A DNA stretch of 16,670 nt from NCBI GenBank assembly GCA_015163815.1, contig JAAOIJ010000079.1, positions 1 through 16,670 of the forward strand, in the 5' to 3' direction. Below, piece after piece: positions 7,989 through 16,451 of this stretch. Within the stretch, counting starts at the first letter, position 1. Each line of letters opens with the position of its first letter. The notes below the pieces were generated by a model that saw nothing but the letters and a program-made list of their open reading frames with translations, did no database searches and was not told where the DNA came from. The stretch comes from Endozoicomonadaceae bacterium (GTDB taxonomy: Bacteria > Pseudomonadota > Gammaproteobacteria > Pseudomonadales > Endozoicomonadaceae). The position numbers and the translations under genes are program-made.

Positions 7989-8019
7989 CAAAACTGAATG
8001 TAGAATCGAAGCAGTTTTT
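7989..8019 (+). terminator. Possible terminator after dapD
   Basis: CAAAACTG (7989-7996) and CAGTTTTTG (8012-8020) can pair over 7-8 bp with a 15-nt loop, ending in five T. The stem is weak and A+T-rich. The position, just after the dapD stop, supports the call. Confidence 0.35.
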
Positions 8020-8123
8020 GCTTACTCAAAGTAGACATATGAACAGATATCTAACTGATATACCAAGCTAGTTCATCAATCTATTTACATATTTTCAATA
8101 GGGTAAAATAGTACACAATCATC

Positions 8124-8393
8124 ATGATGCACTCACAAATACAAAATCATGCCATTTGGCAAAGTCGTCGAGGGATGCTTGAACTTGATGTATTACTCAT
8201 CCCTTTTGCAAGAAACTGTTTTACAAAAATAAATGATCAAGAACAAACACTATATTTAGAACTGACACAATATGAAGACACGCAACTCTATGCGTGGTTG
8301 ATTCATCAAATTGACCCTTTGGATGCAAAATTTAAAAAACTGATTCAAATGATATTGCAGCAAAAGATCAACTTTGAGACATCATTTGATTAA
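8124..8393 (+). CDS. sdhE: Succinate dehydrogenase flavinylation factor SdhE (89 aa)
   Basis: This small soluble protein promotes covalent FAD attachment to SdhA (and FrdA). The RGxxE signature is present as SRRGMLELD (residues 14-22), followed by the family-typical hydrophobic-Pro-Phe segment (LLIPFARNCF). Next come an acidic helix LELTQYEDTQLYAWL and a terminal helix FKKLIQMILQ. Length matches E. coli SdhE (88 aa). Two consecutive ATG codons occur at 8124 and 8127; no good Shine-Dalgarno site is near, and an AGGG lies about 20 nt upstream. The gene stands alone, 148 bp after dapD and convergent with sohB. The sdhCDAB genes are not in the window. Confidence 0.92.
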   Translation: MMHSQIQNHAIWQSRRGMLELDVLLIPFARNCFTKINDQEQTLYLELTQYEDTQLYAWLIHQIDPLDAKFKKLIQMILQQKINFETSFD

Positions 8394-8457
8394 AATAGAT
8401 TTTCAAACGATACGATCGCCTTGACTATGACCTCCTTCATGACAGGATATCGATACA

Positions 8458-9498
8458 TTACAGCAACTGGCGAGATGTTGTTAAACGATTCCATGCTTTA
8501 CTTAACAGGCTTGAAATAGCTGATTCTACACTATTAGACAGGCGATTTATCAAATTTTTCTTAGGCAATTTTAATTCAACTTGATAAACGTTTGTATTGT
8601 TTTGAATAGCTTGCCATATATACTCTTCACTCGTTTCGAGTTGATCGACCAGTTGACATTCAATGGCACGTTGTCCATACCAAATTTCACCCGTTGCCAC
8701 TTCTTCAATGTTCAAATGATTGCGATGTTTTTTAACATGCTTTTTAATTAATTCATGTGTTTTTTCTAAATCTTCTTTAAATTTTGCACGACCTTTTTCA
8801 GTATTTTCGCCAACGAGCGTTAATGTTCGTTTATATTCACCAGCAGTATGCATCTCTATATCAATTTCATTTTTTTTGAGCAATCGATTAATATTTGGCA
8901 TTTGAGCTACCACGCCAATGGATCCCACAATAGCTAAAGGGGCAGCAATAATATGATCAGCAACACATGCCATAACATATCCTCCACTTGCCGCAACTTT
9001 ATCGATAGATACTACTAAACGAATAGCATGTTGTACTATTCGCTCTAATTGAGCGGTAACAAATCCATAAGAATGAACATAGCCACCTGGACTTTCAATA
9101 TTCACCAATACTTCATCTTTCGACGTCGCGACAGCTAATATTGCTGAAATTTCTTGACTTAAACAATGACCTTTCGAAGCTTTTGTATCACCATTAAAAT
9201 TAATCACATAGAGTGATTTTTCTGGTTCATTATTCTTTTTCTTTTGTTTATTTTGTTTATTTTCTAATTGACAAATCGATTTAAAAGCTTTTTTATCTAA
9301 AATTTTCTCACGTAATTGATTTTTTCGTTTATGAAATCTGGCATTCAATGATTTAATGATTAACTGCCCATCGTGTTGCTCTACAAGTTGTTTCACTTTA
9401 TGAATTAAACTCCCAATTAATGATAAAATAATCAATATAAAAAAAATTAAGATAATAGTTTTACTAGCAAATAAACCGATTTCTAACCAAAATTCCAA
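8458..9498 (-). CDS. sohB: SohB-type inner-membrane S49 serine peptidase (346 aa)
   Basis: SohB is a signal-peptide-peptidase-A relative anchored in the inner membrane, with the Ser/Lys dyad facing the periplasm in the usual model. One membrane helix is seen near the N-terminus (FASKTIILIFFILIILSLIG, about residues 10-29). A linker rich in Lys and Gln follows. The S49 core then shows SPGGYVHSYG, KVAASGGYVMA with catalytic Ser171, GSIGVVAQMPN, and GEYKRTL with catalytic Lys223. The longest frame opens at TTG 9552. I chose TTG 9498 because AGGAG (9506-9510 in reverse) sits 7 nt before it. The resulting N-terminus (MEFWLEIGLF) also resembles E. coli SohB (349 aa). ATG 9531 is a third option without a ribosome site. 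The gene is downstream of fabY on the same strand, with a 241-bp gap. Confidence 0.9.
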   Translation of the reverse strand: MEFWLEIGLFASKTIILIFFILIILSLIGSLIHKVKQLVEQHDGQLIIKSLNARFHKRKNQLREKILDKKAFKSICQLENKQNKQKKKNNEPEKSLYVINFNGDTKASKGHCLSQEISAILAVATSKDEVLVNIESPGGYVHSYGFVTAQLERIVQHAIRLVVSIDKVAASGGYVMACVADHIIAAPLAIVGSIGVVAQMPNINRLLKKNEIDIEMHTAGEYKRTLTLVGENTEKGRAKFKEDLEKTHELIKKHVKKHRNHLNIEEVATGEIWYGQRAIECQLVDQLETSEEYIWQAIQNNTNVYQVELKLPKKNLINRLSNSVESAISSLLSKAWNRLTTSRQLL

Positions 9499-9739
9499 AA
9501 TAATACTCCTACTGTTACTCAGAGGATTCATATCAAGTGTGATGCTAAACAATAGATATCAACCCTATATAGACTGATACACGATCAATTGAATGCGCTG
9601 TTATCATACAATCTTTTTGAACATGAATCATTATTTTACTTTAATTTTTATCTTTTTTGATATTATATTTTTAATATTTCAATTATGTCATTCAAATATA
9701 ATCGTAAAATATATCGTTTTATCTAGGATAAGACAAACT

Positions 9740-11575
9740 TTACACAGTTGACTGATGAGGCAAAAAATCTGAATAAGCATGATTAGATTCAAAATGAATC
9801 GTAAAATCTTTTAAAGTAATATATTTTTCATTCAAAATAATATCTTTTGATTCAATCACTTGCTCTCCAAACTTATAAATAGGATGCATAGCATGATGAT
9901 GACAATTATCTTCATATTGATCGATTGTCTGCTGAACCGTTTGAGATTTTAATTTCCAATTCGATATTGCAGCCTCACCATGCTTATGTTGCAACATTTT
10001 TTGAGTAGCATAAGGACTAATAATGGCTGCAGTTGCATTATTACCACCAAAACCTTTTGCATTAATAAAAGCGAACGGGGCAACTTGCACATCAAACTCA
10101 CAAGCTTCTTTCGTAAAAGCAAGATGATCCCTACAGACATCTTGGGATATACTTTGAATACTCGGAATACTTGGAATAATACCATGATGCCATGCACCTA
10201 GAGCTGTCATCAATTGATCACCTGATGCTGTCGCAAGTGAATGTCCTAAATGGCTTTTGATGGCTGCAACTTTCCATGAGTTTAAAGAAAACACTTTAGC
10301 TACTTCATTTAAAATATGTGATTCTGTGACACGGTTTTGAGGTGTTCCTGTCCCATGGGCATAAACAATAGACTCTTGTAAAGCTTTCTGACCAAATAAA
10401 CTCCGGCCTAAAGATACAGCTTTCATCATCGTAATATAATTCCCAGCACCTGGACTGGCGATCGATTTTTTAGGACCATCAGCATTCACAAATACATCCG
10501 CAACAGCACCTAAAATAGTGGCGCCTGTTTCTAAGGCTAAAGCATCATCCATCAGCACAAAAAACTGCGCTGATTCACCTAAAACAAAACCACAGTTATC
10601 AGAAAAAGGGCGACAAGCATGAGGGTAATGAATCGCATCGATTAATTTTAAATGATCTAATTTTCTTAATCCTGCATCAGTTGCTAAAGCGCCCATGGCA
10701 GCGTATCCTTCAAAAATCTCAGGCGTTAAAGGTGCCTCACTATTACCAATAATGGCAACGCGAGATCGACCCGTACAAATATCTGAAATACCTTGTTTTA
10801 AATTATATAAAAAAGTAGCACAAGCCCCCATATTGGTGCCTGTTGAACCTAAACTTCCAAGAATATATGCATTCATAAAATCGGCAGGCATTTCAGCAAA
10901 ACCTAAAGGTAATTGCTTGGGCGTCACGCGACGACCTAATAATCTGGCTTGTAATAACCCGCCATTACCAAATTGATCTAATTGACTCATTGAGCTGCCA
11001 GCATACACTGAAATTTGATCAGCAGGCACCATGACTTGTAAAGCATGCCAATCAACTCCCATGGATTGAAGCGCATCTGATGCGCCATAGACGGTCATCG
11101 CTAAACCTCTAGGATGAGATTTTGATTGGTATAGTTTTTCAGGTTCAAAGCCTTCAGGTAACTGCGCTGCCATTCGGACATCTAATTGCATCATATCTTG
11201 CATTAAAATATCCGTTGTATCTTGAATATAAATCTTTGCAAAAATATCATCAATCGATTCAATCTTTGCAGATTTTAAATAATCAGGAATTTGTTTTTTC
11301 TTACAAACTAAAACACTGTCTTTTAATAAAGAAAATTTCTTGTGAGTTGGTAAAGAATCCGGATCAAACACATGCAGTTTTCTAATTAAAGTACGGTCCA
11401 ATAAATTTTGATCACTGATATTTGCATTACAAAGCACTTTTAAATCTTTTAAAACAGTCTGTTGTTGCGCTACATTTAATTGATCAAACACCATTCTTTT
11501 GTACGCATTAAATCCTGATGTTCTACCAGCAGAGCTAATCCCTCCTTGCGCTACAATAACTGCTAATCGACTCAC
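9740..11575 (-). CDS. fabY: FabY-type beta-ketoacyl-ACP synthase (611 aa)
   Basis: This long-form ketosynthase resembles Pseudomonas aeruginosa FabY (PA5174, about 630 aa), which condenses acetyl-CoA with malonyl-ACP to start fatty-acid synthesis in place of FabH. The thiolase-fold catalytic set is complete: Cys252 in NMGACATFLYN, His407 in YAHGTGTPQNR, and Lys440/His445 in IKSHLGHSLATASG. An N-terminal extension of about 150 residues and a C-terminal tail of about 75 residues, both absent in FabF/FabB, match the FabY architecture. The longest frame begins at ATG 11590. GTG 11575 is preferred because GGAGA lies 8 nt before it, and the resulting MSRLAVIVAQGG matches the family N-terminus (MSRLPVIVGFGG by recall). 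The alternative call is a generic FabF-like synthase of secondary metabolism. The gene is divergent from pheS. Confidence 0.85.
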   Translation of the reverse strand: MSRLAVIVAQGGISSAGRTSGFNAYKRMVFDQLNVAQQQTVLKDLKVLCNANISDQNLLDRTLIRKLHVFDPDSLPTHKKFSLLKDSVLVCKKKQIPDYLKSAKIESIDDIFAKIYIQDTTDILMQDMMQLDVRMAAQLPEGFEPEKLYQSKSHPRGLAMTVYGASDALQSMGVDWHALQVMVPADQISVYAGSSMSQLDQFGNGGLLQARLLGRRVTPKQLPLGFAEMPADFMNAYILGSLGSTGTNMGACATFLYNLKQGISDICTGRSRVAIIGNSEAPLTPEIFEGYAAMGALATDAGLRKLDHLKLIDAIHYPHACRPFSDNCGFVLGESAQFFVLMDDALALETGATILGAVADVFVNADGPKKSIASPGAGNYITMMKAVSLGRSLFGQKALQESIVYAHGTGTPQNRVTESHILNEVAKVFSLNSWKVAAIKSHLGHSLATASGDQLMTALGAWHHGIIPSIPSIQSISQDVCRDHLAFTKEACEFDVQVAPFAFINAKGFGGNNATAAIISPYATQKMLQHKHGEAAISNWKLKSQTVQQTIDQYEDNCHHHAMHPIYKFGEQVIESKDIILNEKYITLKDFTIHFESNHAYSDFLPHQSTV

Positions 11576-11920
11576 TTCACCGTTCTCCATATCAAATGAA
11601 ATATTAGATCAATCTCTCTTATTACTTGAAAGAAAATTCATTGGACTTTCATACCATGCCTTAGTTATTATCGTTATTTCAGTCATAGATGCAATAAAAA
11701 AGGAGGATATATTCATCTGTTTTTTTCATTATGATATAAAAAATAAATAATTACTTGAAAAAAATTAAGATATATTACAGACTTTTTATATATCAAATAA
11801 AATATTTTTTACTGTTTTCATTCTATTGATTCAATCTTTTAGTATAATTTGAATTGCAATATATCATCAACATGTCAAAATCAATACTATTGATCCTGTT
11901 TTAAAAAATAATGGTTATGT
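11576..11920. promoter_or_regulatory. Divergent fabY/pheS intergenic region
   Basis: This A+T-rich spacer lacks a convincing gene. A TATAAT (11843-11848) lies 72 nt before pheS. A perfect AGGAGG (11701-11706) is followed 4 nt later not by ATG but by ATT. From there a 7-codon frame would encode I-H-L-F-F-S-L, then TGA. A weak A+T hairpin, GATATAT paired with ATATATC, lies at about 11769-11794. No ribosomal-protein or infC gene precedes pheS here. Confidence 0.35.
11843..11848 (+). promoter_or_regulatory. Candidate -10 box of the pheS operon
   Basis: TATAAT is a consensus hexamer, with a weak TTCTAT 16 bp upstream (11821-11826) as the only -35 candidate. It is the best promoter match before pheS, but chance matches are common in such A+T-rich DNA. 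Confidence 0.35.
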
Positions 11921-12928
11921 ATGAAAAGCGCTCAAGAATTTGAAACAGAAGTACTGAAATCAATCAAAAATATTGAAAATTTGAATGATTTAGACAAACT
12001 TCGCGTAGAATATCTCGGTAAAAAAGGCAAATTTTCTTTTTTAATGCAAACATTAAAAACATTAGAGCCTGATATTCGAAAACAAACAGGTGCCGCGATT
12101 AATACTGCCAAACAAAACATAGAAAAATTAATTTTAGCCCATAAAAAAAGCCTTGAATCTGAATTATTAAATCAAAAATTAAAAAATGAATCGATTGACG
12201 TTACGTTACCTGGTCGAGGCCAAATATTCGGTTTTCAACATCCATTAACACGCGTAACAAAAGATATTACTGATTATTTTCAAGCCCTCGGTTTTTCATT
12301 AGCAGAAGGCCCAGAAATTGAAGATGATTATCATAATTTTGAAGCATTAAATATCCCCAAACATCATTCTGCTCGTGCGATGCATGATACATTTTATATC
12401 AATCCAACTACACTGCTTAGAACACACACTTCTCCAGTACAAATTCGCACTTTAAAAAAACAAAAACCACCTATTGCCATTATCTGTCCTGGCAAAGTGT
12501 ATCGATGTGACTCGGATCAAACTCATAGCCCCATGTTTCACCAAATTGAAGCTTTATACCTTGCAAAAAAAGTGACTTTTGCAGATTTAAAAACATTATT
12601 AATTCAATTTTTAAAACATTTTTTTCAAAATGATAAACTAGTCCTTCGTTTTAGACCTTCTTATTTTCCTTTTACTGAACCTTCAGCTGAAGTAGATATA
12701 CAATGGGATACAGAAAATAATACAACTGATATAAAATGGTTAGAGGTATTAGGATGCGGCATGATACACCCTAATGTATTAACGCAAGCTGATATTGATC
12801 CAGAACAATATCAAGGATTTGCATTAGGATTAGGTGTAGAACGCTTTGCTATGCTACGCTATGGCTTGCATGATTTACGACAATTTTTTGAAAATGACAT
12901 ACGATTTCTTGCTCAATTTAACGCATAA
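11921..12928 (+). CDS. pheS: Phenylalanyl-tRNA synthetase alpha subunit (335 aa)
   Basis: This is the catalytic subunit of the alpha2-beta2 class IIc enzyme that charges tRNA-Phe. Residues 1-85 form the N-terminal tRNA-contacting coiled coil (VEYLGKKGKFSFLMQTLKTL and following). Motif 1 starts near residue 97 (GRGQIFGFQHPLTRV), with the FSLAEGPEIEDDYHNFEALN block behind it. Motif 2 is about 191-214 (GKVYRCDSDQTHSPMFHQIE). Motif 3 is about 300-316 (FALGLGVERFAMLRYG). Length is close to E. coli PheS (327). No good Shine-Dalgarno site precedes the ATG. pheT begins 29 bp downstream, so the genes are co-transcribed. Confidence 0.97.
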   Translation: MKSAQEFETEVLKSIKNIENLNDLDKLRVEYLGKKGKFSFLMQTLKTLEPDIRKQTGAAINTAKQNIEKLILAHKKSLESELLNQKLKNESIDVTLPGRGQIFGFQHPLTRVTKDITDYFQALGFSLAEGPEIEDDYHNFEALNIPKHHSARAMHDTFYINPTTLLRTHTSPVQIRTLKKQKPPIAIICPGKVYRCDSDQTHSPMFHQIEALYLAKKVTFADLKTLLIQFLKHFFQNDKLVLRFRPSYFPFTEPSAEVDIQWDTENNTTDIKWLEVLGCGMIHPNVLTQADIDPEQYQGFALGLGVERFAMLRYGLHDLRQFFENDIRFLAQFNA

Positions 12929-12956
12929 AACAATAGAAACAAGCCAGGACACATTA

Positions 12957-15344
12957 ATGAAAGTCAGTGAGCATTGGTTAAACGAATGGGTAGATTTACC
13001 CAATGATATCCAAGAAACAACTGAAACGCTAACCATGCTAGGCTTAGAAATTGAAGCCATCCAACGTGCTGCACCTCCTTTTACAGGAGTCATCATTGCC
13101 GAAATCATAGCATGCAAGCCAGTCGAACAATCCGATCACTTACACATTACAACAGTTGCAACCAGCGATCATAATACAGTTCAAGTCGTTTGTGGTGCTC
13201 CGAATGTGCATATTGGCGCAAAAATACCGTTTGCTCAAATTAACGCAAAATTACCTGGAAATATAACAATAAAAGAAGTCACATTACGTGGCATCATATC
13301 ATACGGAATGCTGTGTAGTGCCTGCGAATTAGGACTACCAAAAGAAGAAGACAATGGATTAATGTTGTTGCCGAAAGACGCTCCTGTTGGAGAAGATATT
13401 CGTCATTATTTAAATTTAAATGATACTATCCTTGATATTAGCATTACACCCAACCGTGCAGACTGCCTCAGCATCATGGGATTATCTCGCGAGCTATCTC
13501 TAAAATATCCAAGTAAAACAATACCGATTAATCTAAATACAAAGTCTTCTATTACCACAAAAACAATCAAATCTATTCATATTGCAGACCCAGATGCCTG
13601 TCCTATTTTTATGACACGTATTTTTGAAAATTTAGAGCTATCTCAATCAATTCCTATATGGATGAAAAACCGCTTAATGCGTGCAGGTATTCGACCTACA
13701 AACCCAGTGACTGATATTACACAGTATGTCATGCTAGAATTAGGTCAACCTTTACAGGCATATGATGCAACTCACATCCCAAACGCATTGCATATTCGAT
13801 ATAGTCAAACAAATGAAAAACTAACATTACTCAACCAAGAAACAATTCATTTAAAACCAGATACTTTATTAGTCTGCCATGAAGAAAGCCCCGTTGGATT
13901 AGCTGGCATTATGGGTGGATTAAACACGTGTGTTACTAATAAAACCACTTGTATTATATTAGAATCTGCTTATTACAAACCAACAGTTTTAGCTGGAAAA
14001 GCAAGATCCTATGGATTATCAACAGAAACCGCACATCGTTTTGAACGAGGCGTTGACCCCCAGTTAGTTGAAAAAGCATTAGAACGAGCCTCTGCCTTGA
14101 TTTTACAACTATGCCAAGGTCATTGCGGGCCTATTAACCGCATAGAAACAACGCATGCTATTCCAAAACCATTACCTATTTCATTTCGTTATCATAAAAT
14201 AGAATCCACTATTGGTACCTCCATTCCTCCGAACAAAATGAACACTTTTTTAACAAAACTGGGCTGCAAAAGCCAAAGGATAGATGATCACTCTCAATCT
14301 GTTCTTCCACCTAGTTGGCGAGTTGATCTTTTAACAGAAATTGATTTGATTGAAGAAATGATCAGAATACAAGGGTATCAAACTTTACCGGAAACAAAAA
14401 AAATTCACTATCATCATACAACTCCTCTAACCAATACACAACAATCTCAACAATCAATAGCGCATTATTTAATCTCGAGAGGTTATAGCGAAGCGATTAA
14501 TTTTAGTTTTATTGATCCATTATGGCAACAACAGATTAACCCTGATTTACAACCGATTCAATTAACAAATCCTATCGCTTCTGATTTATCAGTAATGCGT
14601 ACGTCATTGATACCAGGATTACTCAAAACAGTACAATACAATCAAAAACGACAACAGTCGCATTTAAGGCTTTTTGAAAGAGGGCAATGTTTTTTTAAAA
14701 AATCTGATACAATAGTGTACGAAAATCGATTATCTGCTATTATTTATGGATCACGTTATCCTGAAAATAGCGCCAATCCATTTCATGCATCAGACTTTTA
14801 CGACCTAAAAGGAGATTTAGAATCTTTAATGCGCTTAACCAACTCAGACACCTTATTTCAATTCGAACAAGGTAAACATGCTGCCATGCATCCTGGACAA
14901 ACAGCACAATTACTCAAGCAAGGTAATCCAGTAGGTTATATTGGATCGATACATCCGCTTGTTTTAAAGAAATTAGCGATTAAAGGCCCTATTTATACTT
15001 TTGAACTCAATGATGATGCATTAGACATTGAACCTTGTAATCCTTTTAAAACTATCTCAAAATACCCTACTATTCGACGAGATATTGCACTCTTTGTCAA
15101 TCAAAATATCACATCCGCACAAATTATAACTCATATTAAACAAGTTGCAGGCCCTTGGTTAGTCAATATTTTTACATTTGACGCCTACACTGGAAACAGT
15201 ACAGCTGCACAACAAAAAAGCTTAGCTTTTGCTTTAATGTGGCAGCATCCTAATAGAACATTAAAAGATGATGAAATTAATGAGATTTTTAATACAATCT
15301 CTTCCTATTTAAAAGAAAAACTTGACGCTATATTAAGGAATTAA
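12957..15344 (+). CDS. pheT: Phenylalanyl-tRNA synthetase beta subunit (795 aa)
   Basis: PheT is the beta subunit of PheRS, carrying tRNA binding and the editing site that hydrolyses mischarged Tyr-tRNA-Phe. The domains run as expected. An N-terminal segment is followed by the EMAP-II-like OB fold (about 42-150, with VVCGAPNVHIGAKIPFA). The B3/B4 editing region is about 200-400, including MKNRLMRAGIRPTNPVTDIT and AHRFERGVDPQL near 360. B5 and the catalytic-like core follow, then the C-terminal ferredoxin-fold anticodon-binding domain (about 699-795, from SKYPTIRRDIALF). A longer open frame starts at 12846 inside pheS. ATG 12957 is chosen because AGGA lies 7 nt upstream, the N-terminus MKVSEHWLNEWV is the family start, and the length equals E. 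coli PheT (795). Confidence 0.97.
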   Translation: MKVSEHWLNEWVDLPNDIQETTETLTMLGLEIEAIQRAAPPFTGVIIAEIIACKPVEQSDHLHITTVATSDHNTVQVVCGAPNVHIGAKIPFAQINAKLPGNITIKEVTLRGIISYGMLCSACELGLPKEEDNGLMLLPKDAPVGEDIRHYLNLNDTILDISITPNRADCLSIMGLSRELSLKYPSKTIPINLNTKSSITTKTIKSIHIADPDACPIFMTRIFENLELSQSIPIWMKNRLMRAGIRPTNPVTDITQYVMLELGQPLQAYDATHIPNALHIRYSQTNEKLTLLNQETIHLKPDTLLVCHEESPVGLAGIMGGLNTCVTNKTTCIILESAYYKPTVLAGKARSYGLSTETAHRFERGVDPQLVEKALERASALILQLCQGHCGPINRIETTHAIPKPLPISFRYHKIESTIGTSIPPNKMNTFLTKLGCKSQRIDDHSQSVLPPSWRVDLLTEIDLIEEMIRIQGYQTLPETKKIHYHHTTPLTNTQQSQQSIAHYLISRGYSEAINFSFIDPLWQQQINPDLQPIQLTNPIASDLSVMRTSLIPGLLKTVQYNQKRQQSHLRLFERGQCFFKKSDTIVYENRLSAIIYGSRYPENSANPFHASDFYDLKGDLESLMRLTNSDTLFQFEQGKHAAMHPGQTAQLLKQGNPVGYIGSIHPLVLKKLAIKGPIYTFELNDDALDIEPCNPFKTISKYPTIRRDIALFVNQNITSAQIITHIKQVAGPWLVNIFTFDAYTGNSTAAQQKSLAFALMWQHPNRTLKDDEINEIFNTISSYLKEKLDAILRN

Positions 15345-15346
15345 TT

Positions 15347-15652
15347 ATGACAGCACAAACCAAAGCTGACATTGTTGAAGCTTTAAATCAATCAAAATTC
15401 GTGAATAAAAAAGAATCTAAAGCCTTAGTACAGGCATTCTTTGACACATTATCCGATGCATTGATTCAAGGTAATAATGTTAAATTATCCGGATTTGGTA
15501 ATTTCATTTTACGAGAAAAATCAGCACGTCCTGGAAGAAACCCTAAAACAGGTCAGGAAGTGACGATTTCACCAAGACGAGTAGTCACTTTTAAAGCCGG
15601 ACAAAAATTAAAAAAAGAAGTCACTCGTTTAGCTAAAAATAATACGCCATAA
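15347..15652 (+). CDS. ihfA: Integration host factor alpha subunit (101 aa)
   Basis: IHF-alpha dimerises with IHF-beta and bends DNA sharply at specific sites, supporting recombination, replication initiation and sigma-54 transcription. The HU/IHF fold is complete. The two N-terminal helices end near residue 40. The signature GFGNFILREKSARPGRNPKT spans 49-68, with the intercalating Pro66 at the tip of the beta arm. The C-terminal helix is KAGQKLKKEV. Features favouring alpha over beta or HU are the KADIVEAL N-terminus, RNPKTGQEVTIS and RRVVTFKAGQKLK. It starts 2 nt after the pheT stop, with AAGGAA inside the pheT end, so it is translationally linked to pheST as in other Gammaproteobacteria. 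Confidence 0.95.
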   Translation: MTAQTKADIVEALNQSKFVNKKESKALVQAFFDTLSDALIQGNNVKLSGFGNFILREKSARPGRNPKTGQEVTISPRRVVTFKAGQKLKKEVTRLAKNNTP

Positions 15653-15667
15653 CAGGAGTGTTTTGCA

Positions 15668-16102
15668 ATGACGCAAGAGGTTGATGAGAATACAACAGAG
15701 ATTTTAGATCTTATCGAAGATGAACGGTTCCCTGTCATTCCTGATAAGCACTATTTTTCTATTGGAGAAATCAGTAGATTATGTCGAATAAAACCAAACT
15801 TATTACGATCATGGGAACATGAGTTCCCTCAATTAAAAAATGTAAAGCGTCGAGGAAATCGGAGATATTATACACGCCAACAAGTCATCACAGTTCGTCA
15901 TATTAAAAACTTACTCATAAAAGAAGGTGTCTCGATAGAAAATGCGAAGATGCAAATAGCGTCTTCTACACTGTCTGATCAGCAAGAACATCATTTTTTA
16001 TCTGATAATTATAACCCAGAACAAACTTTATCTCCCTCTATCATTTCTAAAATTAAAAAAGAACTAGAGGACTTATTGCATTTAATGAATAAAAAAAATT
16101 GA
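15668..16102 (+). CDS. MerR-family transcriptional regulator next to ihfA (144 aa)
   Basis: An acidic N-terminal segment of about 28 residues precedes a MerR-type winged helix-turn-helix (about 29-85). That domain contains YFSIGEISRLCRIKPNLLRS, WEHEFPQL and RRGNRRYYTRQQV, with the usual R-x-Y-x-R/x-x-Q-V signature. The C-terminal 55 residues are a short helical stretch without Cys pairs, so no metal-binding site is apparent. A MerR-like gene directly after ihfA is conserved in many Gammaproteobacteria, but its regulon is unknown to me. AGGAG lies 9 nt before the ATG, and the gap to ihfA is 15 bp, so it is the last gene of the pheST-ihfA operon. Confidence 0.9.
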   Translation: MTQEVDENTTEILDLIEDERFPVIPDKHYFSIGEISRLCRIKPNLLRSWEHEFPQLKNVKRRGNRRYYTRQQVITVRHIKNLLIKEGVSIENAKMQIASSTLSDQQEHHFLSDNYNPEQTLSPSIISKIKKELEDLLHLMNKKN

Positions 16103-16438
16103 TGGTAAAATTTAAAAGCGACAACATACCTCATCTAAATAAAATAATCTTTACTTAATACATAAGTAAAGATTATTGATCTCTACGATCCTATAAAAAT
16201 TATCAATTTTATAAAAAACCCATTCAACAACGAAGTGAAATACCTACGACATCATTTACTACCTGTAGGATAACTGATCTTTTTCTCCATGATGGCTATA
16301 AAGACAACAACCTATTCGAATTCTTTTTATTCATAAAACAACTATTGAAAGCGATTTTTATTGTAAAATTGAAAATAATGTCTATGCCTTTTGAGCCTAT
16401 TTTGTTTCTAAATTTGACCAAACTACTAGTAGGTAGTA
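16103..16438. other. Non-coding region between the merR-like gene and the right IS
   Basis: It holds the 14-bp hairpin at 16143-16177, a second A+T stem (TATAAAA paired with TTTTATA, about 16192-16213) and a CCTAC/GTAGG pairing near 16240-16270. A 10-bp palindrome CTACTAGTAG (16423-16432) sits just before the IS end. I see no open frame with a ribosome site and no tRNA. A tRNA-Pro gene, which follows this operon in pseudomonads, is not here. Confidence 0.45.
16143..16177. terminator. Perfect 14-bp stem-loop after the pheST-ihfA-merR operon
   Basis: AATAATCTTTACTT (16143-16156) and AAGTAAAGATTATT (16164-16177) pair perfectly around a 7-nt loop, 41 bp after the merR-like stop. No T-run follows on the plus strand, so it is either a weak or factor-assisted terminator, or an RNA-stabilising 3' stem. 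The position supports an operon end. Confidence 0.5.
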
Positions 16439-16451
16439 GGGTGTGTCCTCA
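16439..16451 (+). repeat. Terminal inverted repeat (left end) of the right IS5-like element
   Basis: GGGTGTGTCCTCA is the exact reverse complement of the 13-bp repeat at 139-151 and is preceded by TA (16437-16438), mirroring the TA after the left copy. It marks the left end of a second element of the same family in the same orientation. Confidence 0.65.

Noticed and set aside
11499..11750. 83-codon plus-strand frame spanning the fabY start and the spacer
   Set aside because: Its first part is antisense to fabY and its end is A+T-rich spacer; no ribosome site or family match.
12846..12956. Extra 37 codons in front of pheT within pheS
   Set aside because: They overlap pheS in another frame and lie before a well-placed AGGA-ATG that gives the standard PheT N-terminus and length.
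16423..16432. Palindrome CTACTAGTAG as an attachment or recombination site
   Set aside because: A 10-bp palindrome next to a TA-targeting IS is easily a chance or target-site preference; no partner copy was seen at the left junction.
16103..16438. Possible tRNA-Pro after the ihfA-merR pair
   Set aside because: No cloverleaf arms, T-loop GTTCRA motif or acceptor pairing could be found on either strand.
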